NCBI GenBank assembly: GCA_027076325.1
Contig: JALTJZ010000035.1
Location: forward strand, 1 to 62,290
Length of the DNA: 62,290 nt
Direction of reading: 5' to 3'
Source: Chromatiales bacterium
Lineage (GTDB): Bacteria > Pseudomonadota > Gammaproteobacteria > UBA6429 > Thiohalophilaceae
The notes beneath the pieces were generated by a model. The model worked only from the letters and a program-made list of their open reading frames with translations, did not search any database and was not told where the DNA came from. Within the stretch, counting starts at the first letter, position 1; each line of letters starts with the position of its first letter. Positions 54,846-62,290 of this stretch are shown here, one piece after another. The translations under genes were made by a program, and so were the position numbers.

Positions 54846-55988
54846 TTGCGGCAATCAGCCTTTTTAATACTTGAAGATGGCACCGTTTTTCATGGTGAAT
54901 CCATTGGCGTTCCTGGCGAATCTGTTGGTGAAGTGGTTTTTAACACCGCCATAACGGGTTACCAGGAAATTCTTACCGATCCTTCCTATGCTAAACAGCA
55001 CATTACCTTAACCTATCCGCATATTGGTAATGTTGGCACCAATCCTGAAGATGAAGAATCCTCAACTATTTTTGCTTCCGGCCTTATTGTTCGAGACGTG
55101 CCGTTACTGGCCAGTAACTGGCGGAGTCAGAATAGCCTGAGCGATTATCTGGTTAAAAACAAGGTGGTTGCGATTGCGGGGGTTGATACCCGAAAGCTCA
55201 CTCGAATTTTGCGTGAAAAAGGTGCACAGCGTGGCTGTATTGTAGCGGCGAAAGAGGGTGAAGCGTTAAATGAAGCCAAAGCCTTAGCCGCAGCAAAAGC
55301 GTTCCCCGGGCTAAAGGGAATGGATCTGGCTAAAGAAGTCAGCACCAAAAAGCAATATTTATGGCAGCAGGGTAGCTGGAGCCTGGAAAAAGGTTTGCCG
55401 GCTGACTCCACTGACTTGCCGTACCATGTGGTTGCGTTTGATTACGGCGTAAAACGCAATATCTTGCGTATGCTGGTCGACCGTGGTTGCAAACTTACTG
55501 TTGTCCCAGCCCAAACAGCGGCTGCCGATGTGCTTGCTTTAAAACCCGATGGGCTATTTTTATCGAATGGCCCGGGTGATCCGGAACCGTGTGATTATGC
55601 TATTGAGGCCATTCAGGAATTAGCCAAGTCCAGACTTCCTATGTTTGGTATTTGCCTTGGCCACCAGTTACTGTCGCTGGCCAGTGGTGCAAAAACAATG
55701 AAAATGAAATTTGGCCATCATGGTGCCAATCATCCTGTTCAGGATGTCGATTCAAAGCAGGTTTTTATCACCAGCCAGAATCATGGTTTTGCTGTGGATG
55801 AAAGTTGCCTGCCTGATAATTTAACGGTAACGCATCGTTCCTTGTTTGATGAGTCGTTGCAAGGCGTTAAGCGAAACGATATTCCTGCATTCAGTTTCCA
55901 GGGTCACCCTGAAGCAAGCCCGGGGCCGCATGATGTTGCCCCCTTATTTGATCAGTTTATCGACTTAATGAAACAAGCGAAAAGTTAA
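54846..55988 (+). CDS. carA: Carbamoyl-phosphate synthase small subunit
   Basis: 380 residues. TTG 54846 is chosen because GGAGG lies five bases upstream and the protein then begins [16 protein letters not shown], as CarA does. The C-terminal class I glutamine amidotransferase domain has [23 protein letters not shown] (nucleophile Cys) and [11 protein letters not shown] (His, Glu). It hydrolyses glutamine and channels ammonia to CarB for arginine and pyrimidine synthesis. carB follows after 18 bases. Confidence 0.95.
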   Translation: MRQSAFLILEDGTVFHGESIGVPGESVGEVVFNTAITGYQEILTDPSYAKQHITLTYPHIGNVGTNPEDEESSTIFASGLIVRDVPLLASNWRSQNSLSDYLVKNKVVAIAGVDTRKLTRILREKGAQRGCIVAAKEGEALNEAKALAAAKAFPGLKGMDLAKEVSTKKQYLWQQGSWSLEKGLPADSTDLPYHVVAFDYGVKRNILRMLVDRGCKLTVVPAQTAAADVLALKPDGLFLSNGPGDPEPCDYAIEAIQELAKSRLPMFGICLGHQLLSLASGAKTMKMKFGHHGANHPVQDVDSKQVFITSQNHGFAVDESCLPDNLTVTHRSLFDESLQGVKRNDIPAFSFQGHPEASPGPHDVAPLFDQFIDLMKQAKS

Positions 55989-56006
55989 CCTGAGTTATTT
56001 AAAAAT

Positions 56007-59000
56007 ATGCCAAAAAGAACCGACATAAACAGTATTTTAATTATTGGTGCAGGGCCGATAGTCATTGGTCAAGCCTGTGAGTTTGATTATTCCGGCGCAC
56101 AAGCTTGCAAAGCGTTACAGGAAGAAGGTTACCGCGTTATTCTGGTTAATTCGAATCCGGCGACCATTATGACCGACCCGAATATGGCCGATGCAACCTA
56201 TATCGAACCCATTCACTGGACGGTGGTTGAGCGTATTATTGAAAAAGAAAAACCGGATGCAATTTTACCTACCATGGGCGGGCAAACCGCACTGAACTGT
56301 GCGTTAGACTTACACCGCGAAGGTGTGCTGGAAAAACACGGCATTGAAATGATTGGCGCCGATCGTGATGCGATTGATAAAGCCGAAGACCGGGACCGTT
56401 TCCGAACCGCAATGCAAAAAATCGGGCTGGAGATGCCACGCGCGGCGGTTGCACATAGCATTGAAGAAGCCTTGCAAGTGCAGGCGCAAGTGGGTTTCCC
56501 TACCGTGATTCGCCCATCGTTCACCATGGGCGGCAGTGGTGGTGGGATTGCCTATAATAAAGAAGAGTTTTTAGAAATTTGTGAGCGTGGACTGGATCTT
56601 TCTCCCACCAATGAATTATTAATCGAAGAATCCATTCTTGGCTGGAAAGAATATGAAATGGAAGTGGTACGTGACTGTAATGACAACGTTATCATTATTT
56701 GCTCAATTGAAAACCTCGATCCAATGGGGGTGCACACTGGCGACTCCATTACTGTTGCACCGGCACAAACCTTAACGGACAAAGAATATCAAATAATGCG
56801 CAATGCTTCGATTGATGTATTGCGTGAAATCGGTGTCGATACGGGTGGCTCAAACGTACAGTTTGCGATTAACCCTGAAAATGGCCGAATGATTATTATC
56901 GAAATGAACCCACGTGTGTCACGCTCATCGGCGCTGGCCTCAAAAGCAACCGGTTTCCCTATCGCAAAAGTGGCTGCCAAACTGGCCGTGGGTTACACGC
57001 TGGACGAATTAAGAAACGATATTACCAGCGGTGCAACACCGGCTTCGTTTGAACCGACGATTGATTATGTGGTAACAAAAATTCCGCGCTTCACTTTCGA
57101 AAAATTCCCAATAGCCGACTCACGCTTAACCACACAAATGAAATCGGTGGGCGAAGTCATGGCGATAGGTCGTACTCAACAGGAATCGTTACAAAAAGCC
57201 ATTCGTGGACTGGAAATAGGCAAAGATGGTTTCGATGAAGTGATGGATTTAAGCGCCGACAATGCCAAAGATATTCTTATTCAGGAATGCAGAACCGTAC
57301 GCCCTGAACGGCTCTGGTATCTGGCAGAGGCGTTCCGTTTTGGTATGAGCGTTGATGACCTGTATGACATCACTAAAGTAGATAAATGGTTTCTGGTTCA
57401 AATCGAAGACATTGTTTTAAATGAAAATGCATTACGTAAAAAACAGCTATCTGACATTAGCAAGCAGGAAATGTTTAACTTAAAGCGCAAAGGTTTTTCT
57501 GACCGACGCCTGGCCAAAGTTTTAAACACGACCGAGTCTGAGTTGCGTCAACATCGACATCAACTCAATGTGCGCCCGGTTTATAAACGCGTAGATACCT
57601 GTGCTGCCGAGTTTTCAACTGACACGGCTTATATGTATTCAACCTATGAAGAAGAATGCGAAGCTCTACCTACGAATAAGGAAAAAATAATGGTGCTCGG
57701 TGGCGGTCCTAATCGTATTGGTCAGGGCATCGAATTTGATTATTGTTGTGTGCACGCTGCCTTTGCGATGCGTGATGATGGTTATGAAACTATTATGGTG
57801 AACTGTAACCCTGAAACCGTTTCAACCGATTACGATACATCCGACCGGCTCTATTTTGAACCCCTCACGCTTGAAGATGTTTTAGAACTTATTGAGCTTG
57901 AAAAACCCAAAGGGGTCATTGTGCAGTATGGCGGCCAAACACCATTAAAACTGGCGCGGGATCTGGAAGCAGCCGGTGCACCTATTATTGGCACATCACC
58001 TGACTCTATCGATTTAGCCGAAGACCGCGAACGTTTTCAACAGTTAATTGAATCGCTCAACCTGAAACAACCGGATAATAGAACGGCTCGCGATCTTGAA
58101 ACCGCCGTTATGCTTGCTGAAGAAATTGGTTACCCACTGGTTGTGCGTCCTTCTTATGTATTAGGTGGGCGTGGAATGGAAATCGTCTATAACGAAATTG
58201 AACTGCGGCGTTATATGAATGAGGCAGTCGAAGTTTCTAACGATTCACCTGTCTTACTGGATCGCTTTCTTGATGATGCCGTTGAAGTGGACGTGGATGC
58301 CATTTGTGACGGCACCGATGTGCTTATTGGTGGCATCATGGAACACATCGAACAGGCTGGCATTCACTCCGGTGACTCCGCCTGTTCATTACCACCTTAT
58401 ACCTTATCAAAGCAAATACAGAACCGACTGCGTGAACAAATTACTGCAATGGCACACGGCTTAAAAGTAAAAGGTTTAATGAACACCCAGTTCGCGATTA
58501 AGGGCGACGATATTTATGTTCTCGAAGTCAATCCGCGCGCTTCGCGTACCGTGCCTTTTGTTTCTAAAGCGATTGGTCAACCATTGGCAAAGATTGCAGC
58601 ACGCTGCATGGCCGGTGTTTCTCTGAAAGAACAAAACGCACTGACTGAAATTATTCCAAAATACTATTCTGTAAAAGAAGCGGTATTTCCTTTTAATAAA
58701 TTCCCTGGCGTAGATCCGGCGTTAGGGCCGGAAATGAAATCAACCGGCGAAGTAATGGGCGTGGGTTATAGCTTTGCAGAAGCATTTGCAAAATCACAAC
58801 TCGGTGCCAGTGTTATTTTACCGACATCGGGTAAAGCATTTTTAAGTGTGCGTGATACCGACAAAGCGGACATTGCTGAGATAGGCCAGTCTTTGATAGA
58901 AATAGGCTTTAGCCTTGTTGCAACCAATGGCACGGCAAAGGTATTGGAACAGGCTGGAATGGAATGCGCATTAGTTAATAAAGTAGGGCAAGGTCGCCCA

Positions 59001-59231
59001 CATATTGTTGATATGATTAAAAATGATGAAATTAATTTAATTATTAACACAACAGAAGGTACGCAAGCGATAGCCGATTCTGCAACCATTCGTAGTAATG
59101 CCTTGCAACATAAAGTGACCTACACAACGACAATATCGGGTGGCCGGGCATTTTGCACTGCTATGCAGGAAAAAAGCGATAGAAATGTTTATAATATACA
59201 GACACTACATAAAGATATAAGAGAAGCCTAG
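56007..59231 (+). CDS. carB: Carbamoyl-phosphate synthase large subunit
   Basis: 1074 residues, full length. Two homologous ATP-grasp halves are visible: [21 protein letters not shown] near residue 10 and [21 protein letters not shown] near residue 558. Each is followed by MGGQTALN or YGGQTPLK and a RPS.(T/V).GG glycine loop. An MGS-like allosteric domain forms the last about 140 residues. It makes carbamoyl phosphate from ammonia, bicarbonate and two ATP. greA follows after 11 bases. Confidence 0.97.
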   Translation: MPKRTDINSILIIGAGPIVIGQACEFDYSGAQACKALQEEGYRVILVNSNPATIMTDPNMADATYIEPIHWTVVERIIEKEKPDAILPTMGGQTALNCALDLHREGVLEKHGIEMIGADRDAIDKAEDRDRFRTAMQKIGLEMPRAAVAHSIEEALQVQAQVGFPTVIRPSFTMGGSGGGIAYNKEEFLEICERGLDLSPTNELLIEESILGWKEYEMEVVRDCNDNVIIICSIENLDPMGVHTGDSITVAPAQTLTDKEYQIMRNASIDVLREIGVDTGGSNVQFAINPENGRMIIIEMNPRVSRSSALASKATGFPIAKVAAKLAVGYTLDELRNDITSGATPASFEPTIDYVVTKIPRFTFEKFPIADSRLTTQMKSVGEVMAIGRTQQESLQKAIRGLEIGKDGFDEVMDLSADNAKDILIQECRTVRPERLWYLAEAFRFGMSVDDLYDITKVDKWFLVQIEDIVLNENALRKKQLSDISKQEMFNLKRKGFSDRRLAKVLNTTESELRQHRHQLNVRPVYKRVDTCAAEFSTDTAYMYSTYEEECEALPTNKEKIMVLGGGPNRIGQGIEFDYCCVHAAFAMRDDGYETIMVNCNPETVSTDYDTSDRLYFEPLTLEDVLELIELEKPKGVIVQYGGQTPLKLARDLEAAGAPIIGTSPDSIDLAEDRERFQQLIESLNLKQPDNRTARDLETAVMLAEEIGYPLVVRPSYVLGGRGMEIVYNEIELRRYMNEAVEVSNDSPVLLDRFLDDAVEVDVDAICDGTDVLIGGIMEHIEQAGIHSGDSACSLPPYTLSKQIQNRLREQITAMAHGLKVKGLMNTQFAIKGDDIYVLEVNPRASRTVPFVSKAIGQPLAKIAARCMAGVSLKEQNALTEIIPKYYSVKEAVFPFNKFPGVDPALGPEMKSTGEVMGVGYSFAEAFAKSQLGASVILPTSGKAFLSVRDTDKADIAEIGQSLIEIGFSLVATNGTAKVLEQAGMECALVNKVGQGRPHIVDMIKNDEINLIINTTEGTQAIADSATIRSNALQHKVTYTTTISGGRAFCTAMQEKSDRNVYNIQTLHKDIREA

Positions 59232-59242
59232 GGGTAATTACA

Positions 59243-59731
59243 ATGAGCCGTCCTCCAATGACAGCCAAAGGTGCGGATAAACTACGTGCTGAATTAAAAG
59301 ACTTAAAGCAGGTTCAACGCCCTAAAATTGTTGAAGCCATTGCAACCGCGCGCGAGCACGGTGATTTAAAAGAAAATGCGGAATACCATGCAGCACGTGA
59401 GCAGCAAAGTTTTCTGGAAGGCCGTGTTAAACAAATTGAGTCGGCTATATCCAACTCAGAAATTATTGACGTTGCTTCATTAGGTGCAAATGTGGGTAAC
59501 AAAGTTGTATTTGGTGCCACTGTTGAATTATATGGTGTTGACGATGAAAGTGAAGTGACTTACACCATTGTGGGTGAACTGGAAGCTGATATCAAACAAA
59601 ACCTTATTTCGATTACCTCACCGATTGCACGCGCCCTTATTGGCAAAAGCGTGGACGATGTTGCTGCCGTTCAGGCACCGGGGGGCGTGCGTGAATATGA
59701 AATCGTCTCTGTAAAATACACTTACGTATAA
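59243..59731 (+). CDS. greA: Transcription elongation factor GreA
   Basis: 162 residues. The N-terminal coiled coil ([19 protein letters not shown] to [11 protein letters not shown]) carries the [19 protein letters not shown] acidic tip used to stimulate RNA cleavage. The C-terminal domain ends with [15 protein letters not shown]. It rescues backtracked RNA polymerase. Order carA-carB-greA is standard in gammaproteobacteria. Confidence 0.97.
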   Translation: MSRPPMTAKGADKLRAELKDLKQVQRPKIVEAIATAREHGDLKENAEYHAAREQQSFLEGRVKQIESAISNSEIIDVASLGANVGNKVVFGATVELYGVDDESEVTYTIVGELEADIKQNLISITSPIARALIGKSVDDVAAVQAPGGVREYEIVSVKYTYV

Positions 59732-59737
59732 AATAAT

Positions 59738-60160
59738 ATGCTGCTTATCGGTGAACGAATTTTACTAACCCTGTGGGTTGGTGGTATGTGGGTTGTTGGT
59801 TATCTGGTTGCACCTACATTATTTAGCATGCTCGAAAAAAGCATTGCCGGAAATGTAGCAGGGCAACTTTTTACCTTGCTGAGTTATCTGGGATTATTTT
59901 GTGGTAGTTTGTTAATAATAGGTTTGGCTAGCCGTGTTGGTGCTCAAGTCACACAACACTGGATGCTCTGGGTGTTACTTGCCATGTTGGTCATTATTCT
60001 AATTAGCCAGTTTGTGCTACAACCCATGATGGCAGAACTGAAAGCAACAGGTCTTACCGATTTGAATCGTTCCGAGTTTGGAAAACTTCATGGTGTTGCA
60101 TCGGTTTTATTTTTGATAAACAGCTTGCTGGGTTTGTCGCTTGTTATTAGTCAGAAATAA
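59738..60160 (+). CDS. DUF4149 membrane protein
   Basis: 140 residues with four hydrophobic helices. LTLWVGGMWVVGYLVAPTLF at the N-terminus and GKLHGVASVLFLINSLLGLSL near the C-terminus match DUF4149 (TMEM205-like). It begins 6 bases after greA, so it is likely co-transcribed. Function unknown. Confidence 0.85.
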   Translation: MLLIGERILLTLWVGGMWVVGYLVAPTLFSMLEKSIAGNVAGQLFTLLSYLGLFCGSLLIIGLASRVGAQVTQHWMLWVLLAMLVIILISQFVLQPMMAELKATGLTDLNRSEFGKLHGVASVLFLINSLLGLSLVISQK

Positions 60161-60273
60161 TCACCGATTAGTAGCGGGATAGAAGCTATAATGTAGTTAA
60201 AAATATGAGTTGTAAGGGTGGGCTTTATGGCATTACCTAAAGGAACCATAAAAATATAACAAGGACGAATACT

Positions 60274-60615
60274 ATGCAATCCCTTCATCTGAAAATGTCT
60301 GTTTTTTTTCTTTTGTCAACCTATACTGTTCTCGCTTGCTCAGAGCAACCTAATGGTTTTAATAAAATTTGCAGCATTTATACTGAGGCTCAAAATAGTA
60401 GCATGTCAGTTGAGGATACATACAATTATATTTTTGAGAATATAAAAAATCGAGTCAGTTCCAAGGATGCTTTGTCAGTTTATGATGCTGGATTAGCTAT
60501 TGATCCTGGAAAACGTTACCCTGTTTTTAAAGAATCTGCTGAGTATGTGTTAAAACATGAATGGAATTGTCCAGCAATGAAAGCATTTTTAAAAGAAATT
60601 AACTTTTGTTGTTAG
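60274..60615 (+). CDS. Small Cys-containing exported protein or lipoprotein
   Basis: 113 residues. The hydrophobic N-terminus ends TVLAC, which can be read as a lipobox with Cys22. The mature part is helical with further Cys (ICSIY, EWNCPAMK, NFCC). AT content and codon use are higher than in the housekeeping genes nearby. A TATAAT sequence at 60187-60192 is a possible promoter element. No family recognised. It belongs to an AT-rich islet of three small genes. Confidence 0.6.
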   Translation: MQSLHLKMSVFFLLSTYTVLACSEQPNGFNKICSIYTEAQNSSMSVEDTYNYIFENIKNRVSSKDALSVYDAGLAIDPGKRYPVFKESAEYVLKHEWNCPAMKAFLKEINFCC

Positions 60616-60634
60616 AATTAAATAAGGAGAAACA

Positions 60635-61003
60635 ATGGCATATTTAATCTAAATAAGCAGAAACCTCTTGAAAGGTACGGGGGCATTAACATATAAGAAT
60701 GGTAACGTTTCAGTAAATACGCAATGTTGGTTTGAATTGGCAAAACCGATAGCTGCAAAAACATACATAGGTTGCTCGGCAACCCATATGTTAACTAAGA
60801 AAAATTCATTTGGTAAAAAACGGGAAGGTATATATCTGCCCGATAAACAAACGAATCGCCGTGGCATATTCATTCATATGGGGAATAATGCAGCATGGTC
60901 TGATGGTTGCATCGTCATAAAGGAACAAGAAGTTTTGAAAATATGGAATTCTATTCATCCTAAAGATGCATCTAATGTTACTGTTACTGTAAAGAATATA
61001 TAA
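60635..61003 (+). pseudogene. L,D-transpeptidase/DUF5675-like protein with premature stop
   Basis: A good ribosome site (AAGGAGA) precedes ATG 60635, but after MAYLI the frame hits TAA at 60650-60652 and continues open to 61003. A single CAA-to-TAA change would explain it. Alternatively translation starts at TTG 60668, giving 111 residues, but that codon lacks a clear ribosome site. The C-terminal half has RRGIFIHMGNNAAWSDGCIVI, the His...Ser-x-Gly-Cys layout seen in YkuD-type transpeptidases and DUF5675 proteins. No signal peptide is seen. With the exported partner downstream it may be a remnant or variant of a cell-wall-attacking effector. Confidence 0.6.
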
Positions 61004-61014
61004 ATGGAGGGAAC

Positions 61015-61569
61015 ATGAGACTAATTAAATTATCATTGTTTATATTATTCTTGACTGTAAGCACGTCAATTATCGCTGGATCAAACACGCAAGATGCTGA
61101 GCTAATGTTAAACAGGCTTCTACATATCGATAATGAAAAATACAATATAAAAAATGAAAAAGGCCAGTTTTTCTATAATTCTCTGCTTGAGTACAAAGAT
61201 TGGGAGAGGTTATATATTAAATATTCTAAATTAAATATAAAAAGTAAAATATATACGGAAAATGAAATCAAAAAATTATTATTTATTGGGTTTATTGCTA
61301 AAATAAATTCAGATGCGGCAATATCTGAATCACTCTCTAGTGATTTATTGCCAATATTTAATCATAATAAAATATTAATATTGAATGTACTTTCCGATCT
61401 TAAGTTTTTAATTCCGTCAACTTGCTATTATTTGAATAATTATTTCGGTTTTGAAGGTAAAAATATAGAAAAAAGAACGCCGTTTATTAAAAATAATAAA
61501 AAAAATATCATGAAATATCTTGGTGATACTAACGGTGAAGAATGTATTTCCTATTTTGTAACAAAATAA
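61015..61569 (+). CDS. AT-rich exported protein, possible periplasmic immunity protein
   Basis: 184 residues, starting with GGAGGG six bases before ATG. A signal peptide of about 22 residues ends IIA|GSN. The mature chain is rich in Lys, Asn and Ile, helical, with two Cys (TCYYL, EECISYF). Base composition is far more AT-rich than the flanks, pointing to recent transfer. It lies 11 bases after the transpeptidase-like gene. A periplasmic protein beside a cell-wall enzyme is typical of effector-immunity pairs, but this is inference. Confidence 0.6.
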   Translation: MRLIKLSLFILFLTVSTSIIAGSNTQDAELMLNRLLHIDNEKYNIKNEKGQFFYNSLLEYKDWERLYIKYSKLNIKSKIYTENEIKKLLFIGFIAKINSDAAISESLSSDLLPIFNHNKILILNVLSDLKFLIPSTCYYLNNYFGFEGKNIEKRTPFIKNNKKNIMKYLGDTNGEECISYFVTK

Positions 61570-61670
61570 TTCTAACAATCAGCTCCAGCGGCAATTCAAA
61601 GTGGCACATTTTTGCGTAAGCAAAACAAGACCGCTGCGCTATCGCTTGTAATAACGAATAGACTATTTCG

Positions 61671-61730
61671 CACTGCTGTTCCGTTAACTTAAGCTTGAAA
61701 TACAGTAAGCGTCTGATTATCAAGGTAGGC
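61671..61730 (+). repeat. 60-bp dispersed repeat, copy 2
   Basis: Matches 17355-17414 at 55 of 60 positions. It lies in non-coding DNA next to two other repeat families. Confidence 0.85.
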
Positions 61731-61788
61731 CAAGGTCATTGCTGAGATCCGGGGCATGCGGCTTGCTTAGCTATTAATCGGTGCCATT

Positions 61789-61893
61789 CCTTCTCCCTCA
61801 GGGAGAAGGCCAGGATGAGGGAGTAAGTAAAACAATGTGTTATCTATGTCAGATTAGATTCCCTCACCCCAACCCTCTCCCGAAGGGAGAGGG
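61789..61893. repeat. REP-like inverted pair (CCCTCTCCC...GGGAGAGGG)
   Basis: The left unit (61789-61823) and the right unit (61859-61893) are the same 35-base sequence in opposite orientation. Each contains its own CCTTCTCCC/GGGAGAAGG or CCCTCTCCC/GGGAGAGGG palindrome and a GATGAGGGA or GGTGAGGGA tail. Two inverted REP units with a 35-base spacer form a REPIN. Confidence 0.85.
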
Positions 61894-61913
61894 CGTTAAC
61901 GGGACAGCAGTGA

Positions 61914-62219
61914 CTATTTCGGTAAAATAATCTTCGGCTCGTCTGCCTGCTTATAAAGACCAACAATATGGCCGATGGTGATCACAATTGCCGCATCACA
62001 GTGTTGTTGAATCTTTTCTATCATAGAATTCCTGTCTGCTTTATCTGCGGCATTCACTCGCACTTTAATCAGTTCATGGTGTTCCAGCGCCAGATTAATT
62101 TCTTCCATCACACTATCGGTTAAGCCCTTATTGCCAATAATCACAATGGGTTTAATGTCATGTGCCAGTTGGCGCAAATGGTGACGTTGTGTTTTTCCTA
62201 AATCAGGTTGGGACATCAT
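61914..62219 (-). CDS. yhbY: CRM-domain RNA-binding protein YhbY
   Basis: 101 residues (start ATG 62219 or the adjacent 62216). The CRM fold shows RHHLRQLAHDIKPIVIIGNKGLTDSVMEEI and HHELIKVRV, as in YhbY, which associates with the 50S ribosomal subunit precursor. In many gammaproteobacteria it lies beside greA and diverges from rlmE-ftsH; the window ends just upstream of where those genes would start. Confidence 0.93.
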   Translation of the reverse strand: MMSQPDLGKTQRHHLRQLAHDIKPIVIIGNKGLTDSVMEEINLALEHHELIKVRVNAADKADRNSMIEKIQQHCDAAIVITIGHIVGLYKQADEPKIILPK

Positions 62220-62290
62220 TCTACGTAGCTCAATAATATAAAGATTTAATTCGATAAATGGGATGAGTACGTTATTATACTTTAGTTTTA

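Larger units (their letters stand above)
61570..61913. other. Repeat-filled intergenic region upstream of convergent yhbY
   Basis: About 340 bases with no gene. From left to right it contains one arm of the GTCATTGCGAG family (61630-61656), the 60-bp repeat copy 2 (61671-61730), and a REP-like inverted pair (61789-61893). Confidence 0.7.

Overview
The window looks like a chromosomal segment of a moderately AT-rich gammaproteobacterium. The evidence is a set of recognisable housekeeping genes: carA-carB-greA, yhbY, ratA-rnfH next to smpB and ssrA, bamE divergent from fur, nadK-recN, and hrcA-grpE-dnaK-dnaJ-dapB. I cannot name a genus. The Nap-type respiration genes, FNR-like boxes, NapC-type cytochrome and a SulP anion permease suggest a facultatively anaerobic respirer.

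Region 1 (1-13.5 kb) is an accessory surface and conflict region. A '[lipoprotein] - [two-partner-secretion exoprotein]' unit occurs twice. The first exoprotein copy is reduced to its N-terminal stub (3218-3736). The second is a full 2289-residue filamentous exoprotein (6642-13511). Polymorphic-toxin modules lie among the pieces: a PAAR-like (DUF4150) protein with an AHH-type nuclease end, its Imm11-like immunity protein, a tandem duplicate of the toxin tail plus immunity gene, and an unrecognised large-gene/small-gene pair that may be another toxin and immunity protein.

Region 2 (13.8-23.3 kb) holds mostly uncharacterised envelope genes: a membrane protein with a VWA lipoprotein, a DUF1249 protein overlapping a Sel1/SPOR protein, a 1393-residue membrane protein, and a convergent glycosyltransferase.

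Region 3 (23.6-39.9 kb) is the respiratory region. It contains a small Cys/His-rich exported protein, a porin, a monohaem cytochrome c, a SulP permease, YcgL, a flavodiiron-like metallo-beta-lactamase (ODP-type) protein, and then a compact nine-gene forward cluster. The cluster order is dihaem lipoprotein cytochrome c, NapA-family molybdoenzyme, NapG, NapH, a second NapG, a YtkA/FixH-like protein, a second NapH/CcoG-like membrane ferredoxin, a NapC-type cytochrome with five rather than four haem motifs, and NapF. No NapB or NapD is present. Three FNR-type palindromes lie upstream of the exported-protein, ODP and Nap-like units; the third is a perfect match to the consensus. This divergent Nap-like system is the strongest candidate for something not yet described.

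Region 4 (40.2-59.7 kb) is mainly housekeeping: tRNA-Arg(ACG), tmRNA and smpB, a sodium symporter, ratA-rnfH, bamE/fur, nadK-recN, a CIRCE-controlled heat-shock operon, dapB, carAB and greA. Between dapB and carA lies a decayed TonB-dependent receptor gene, frameshifted and interrupted by a repeat element.

Region 5 (60.2-61.6 kb) is a very AT-rich islet of small genes. One, similar to L,D-transpeptidase/DUF5675 proteins, has an in-frame stop at codon 6. The islet is followed by REP-like palindromes and yhbY. At least three short dispersed repeat families recur between genes: a 'GTCATTGCGAGCGATAG...' family, a 60-bp element, and a 'CCCTCTCCC...GGGAGAGGG' REP pair.
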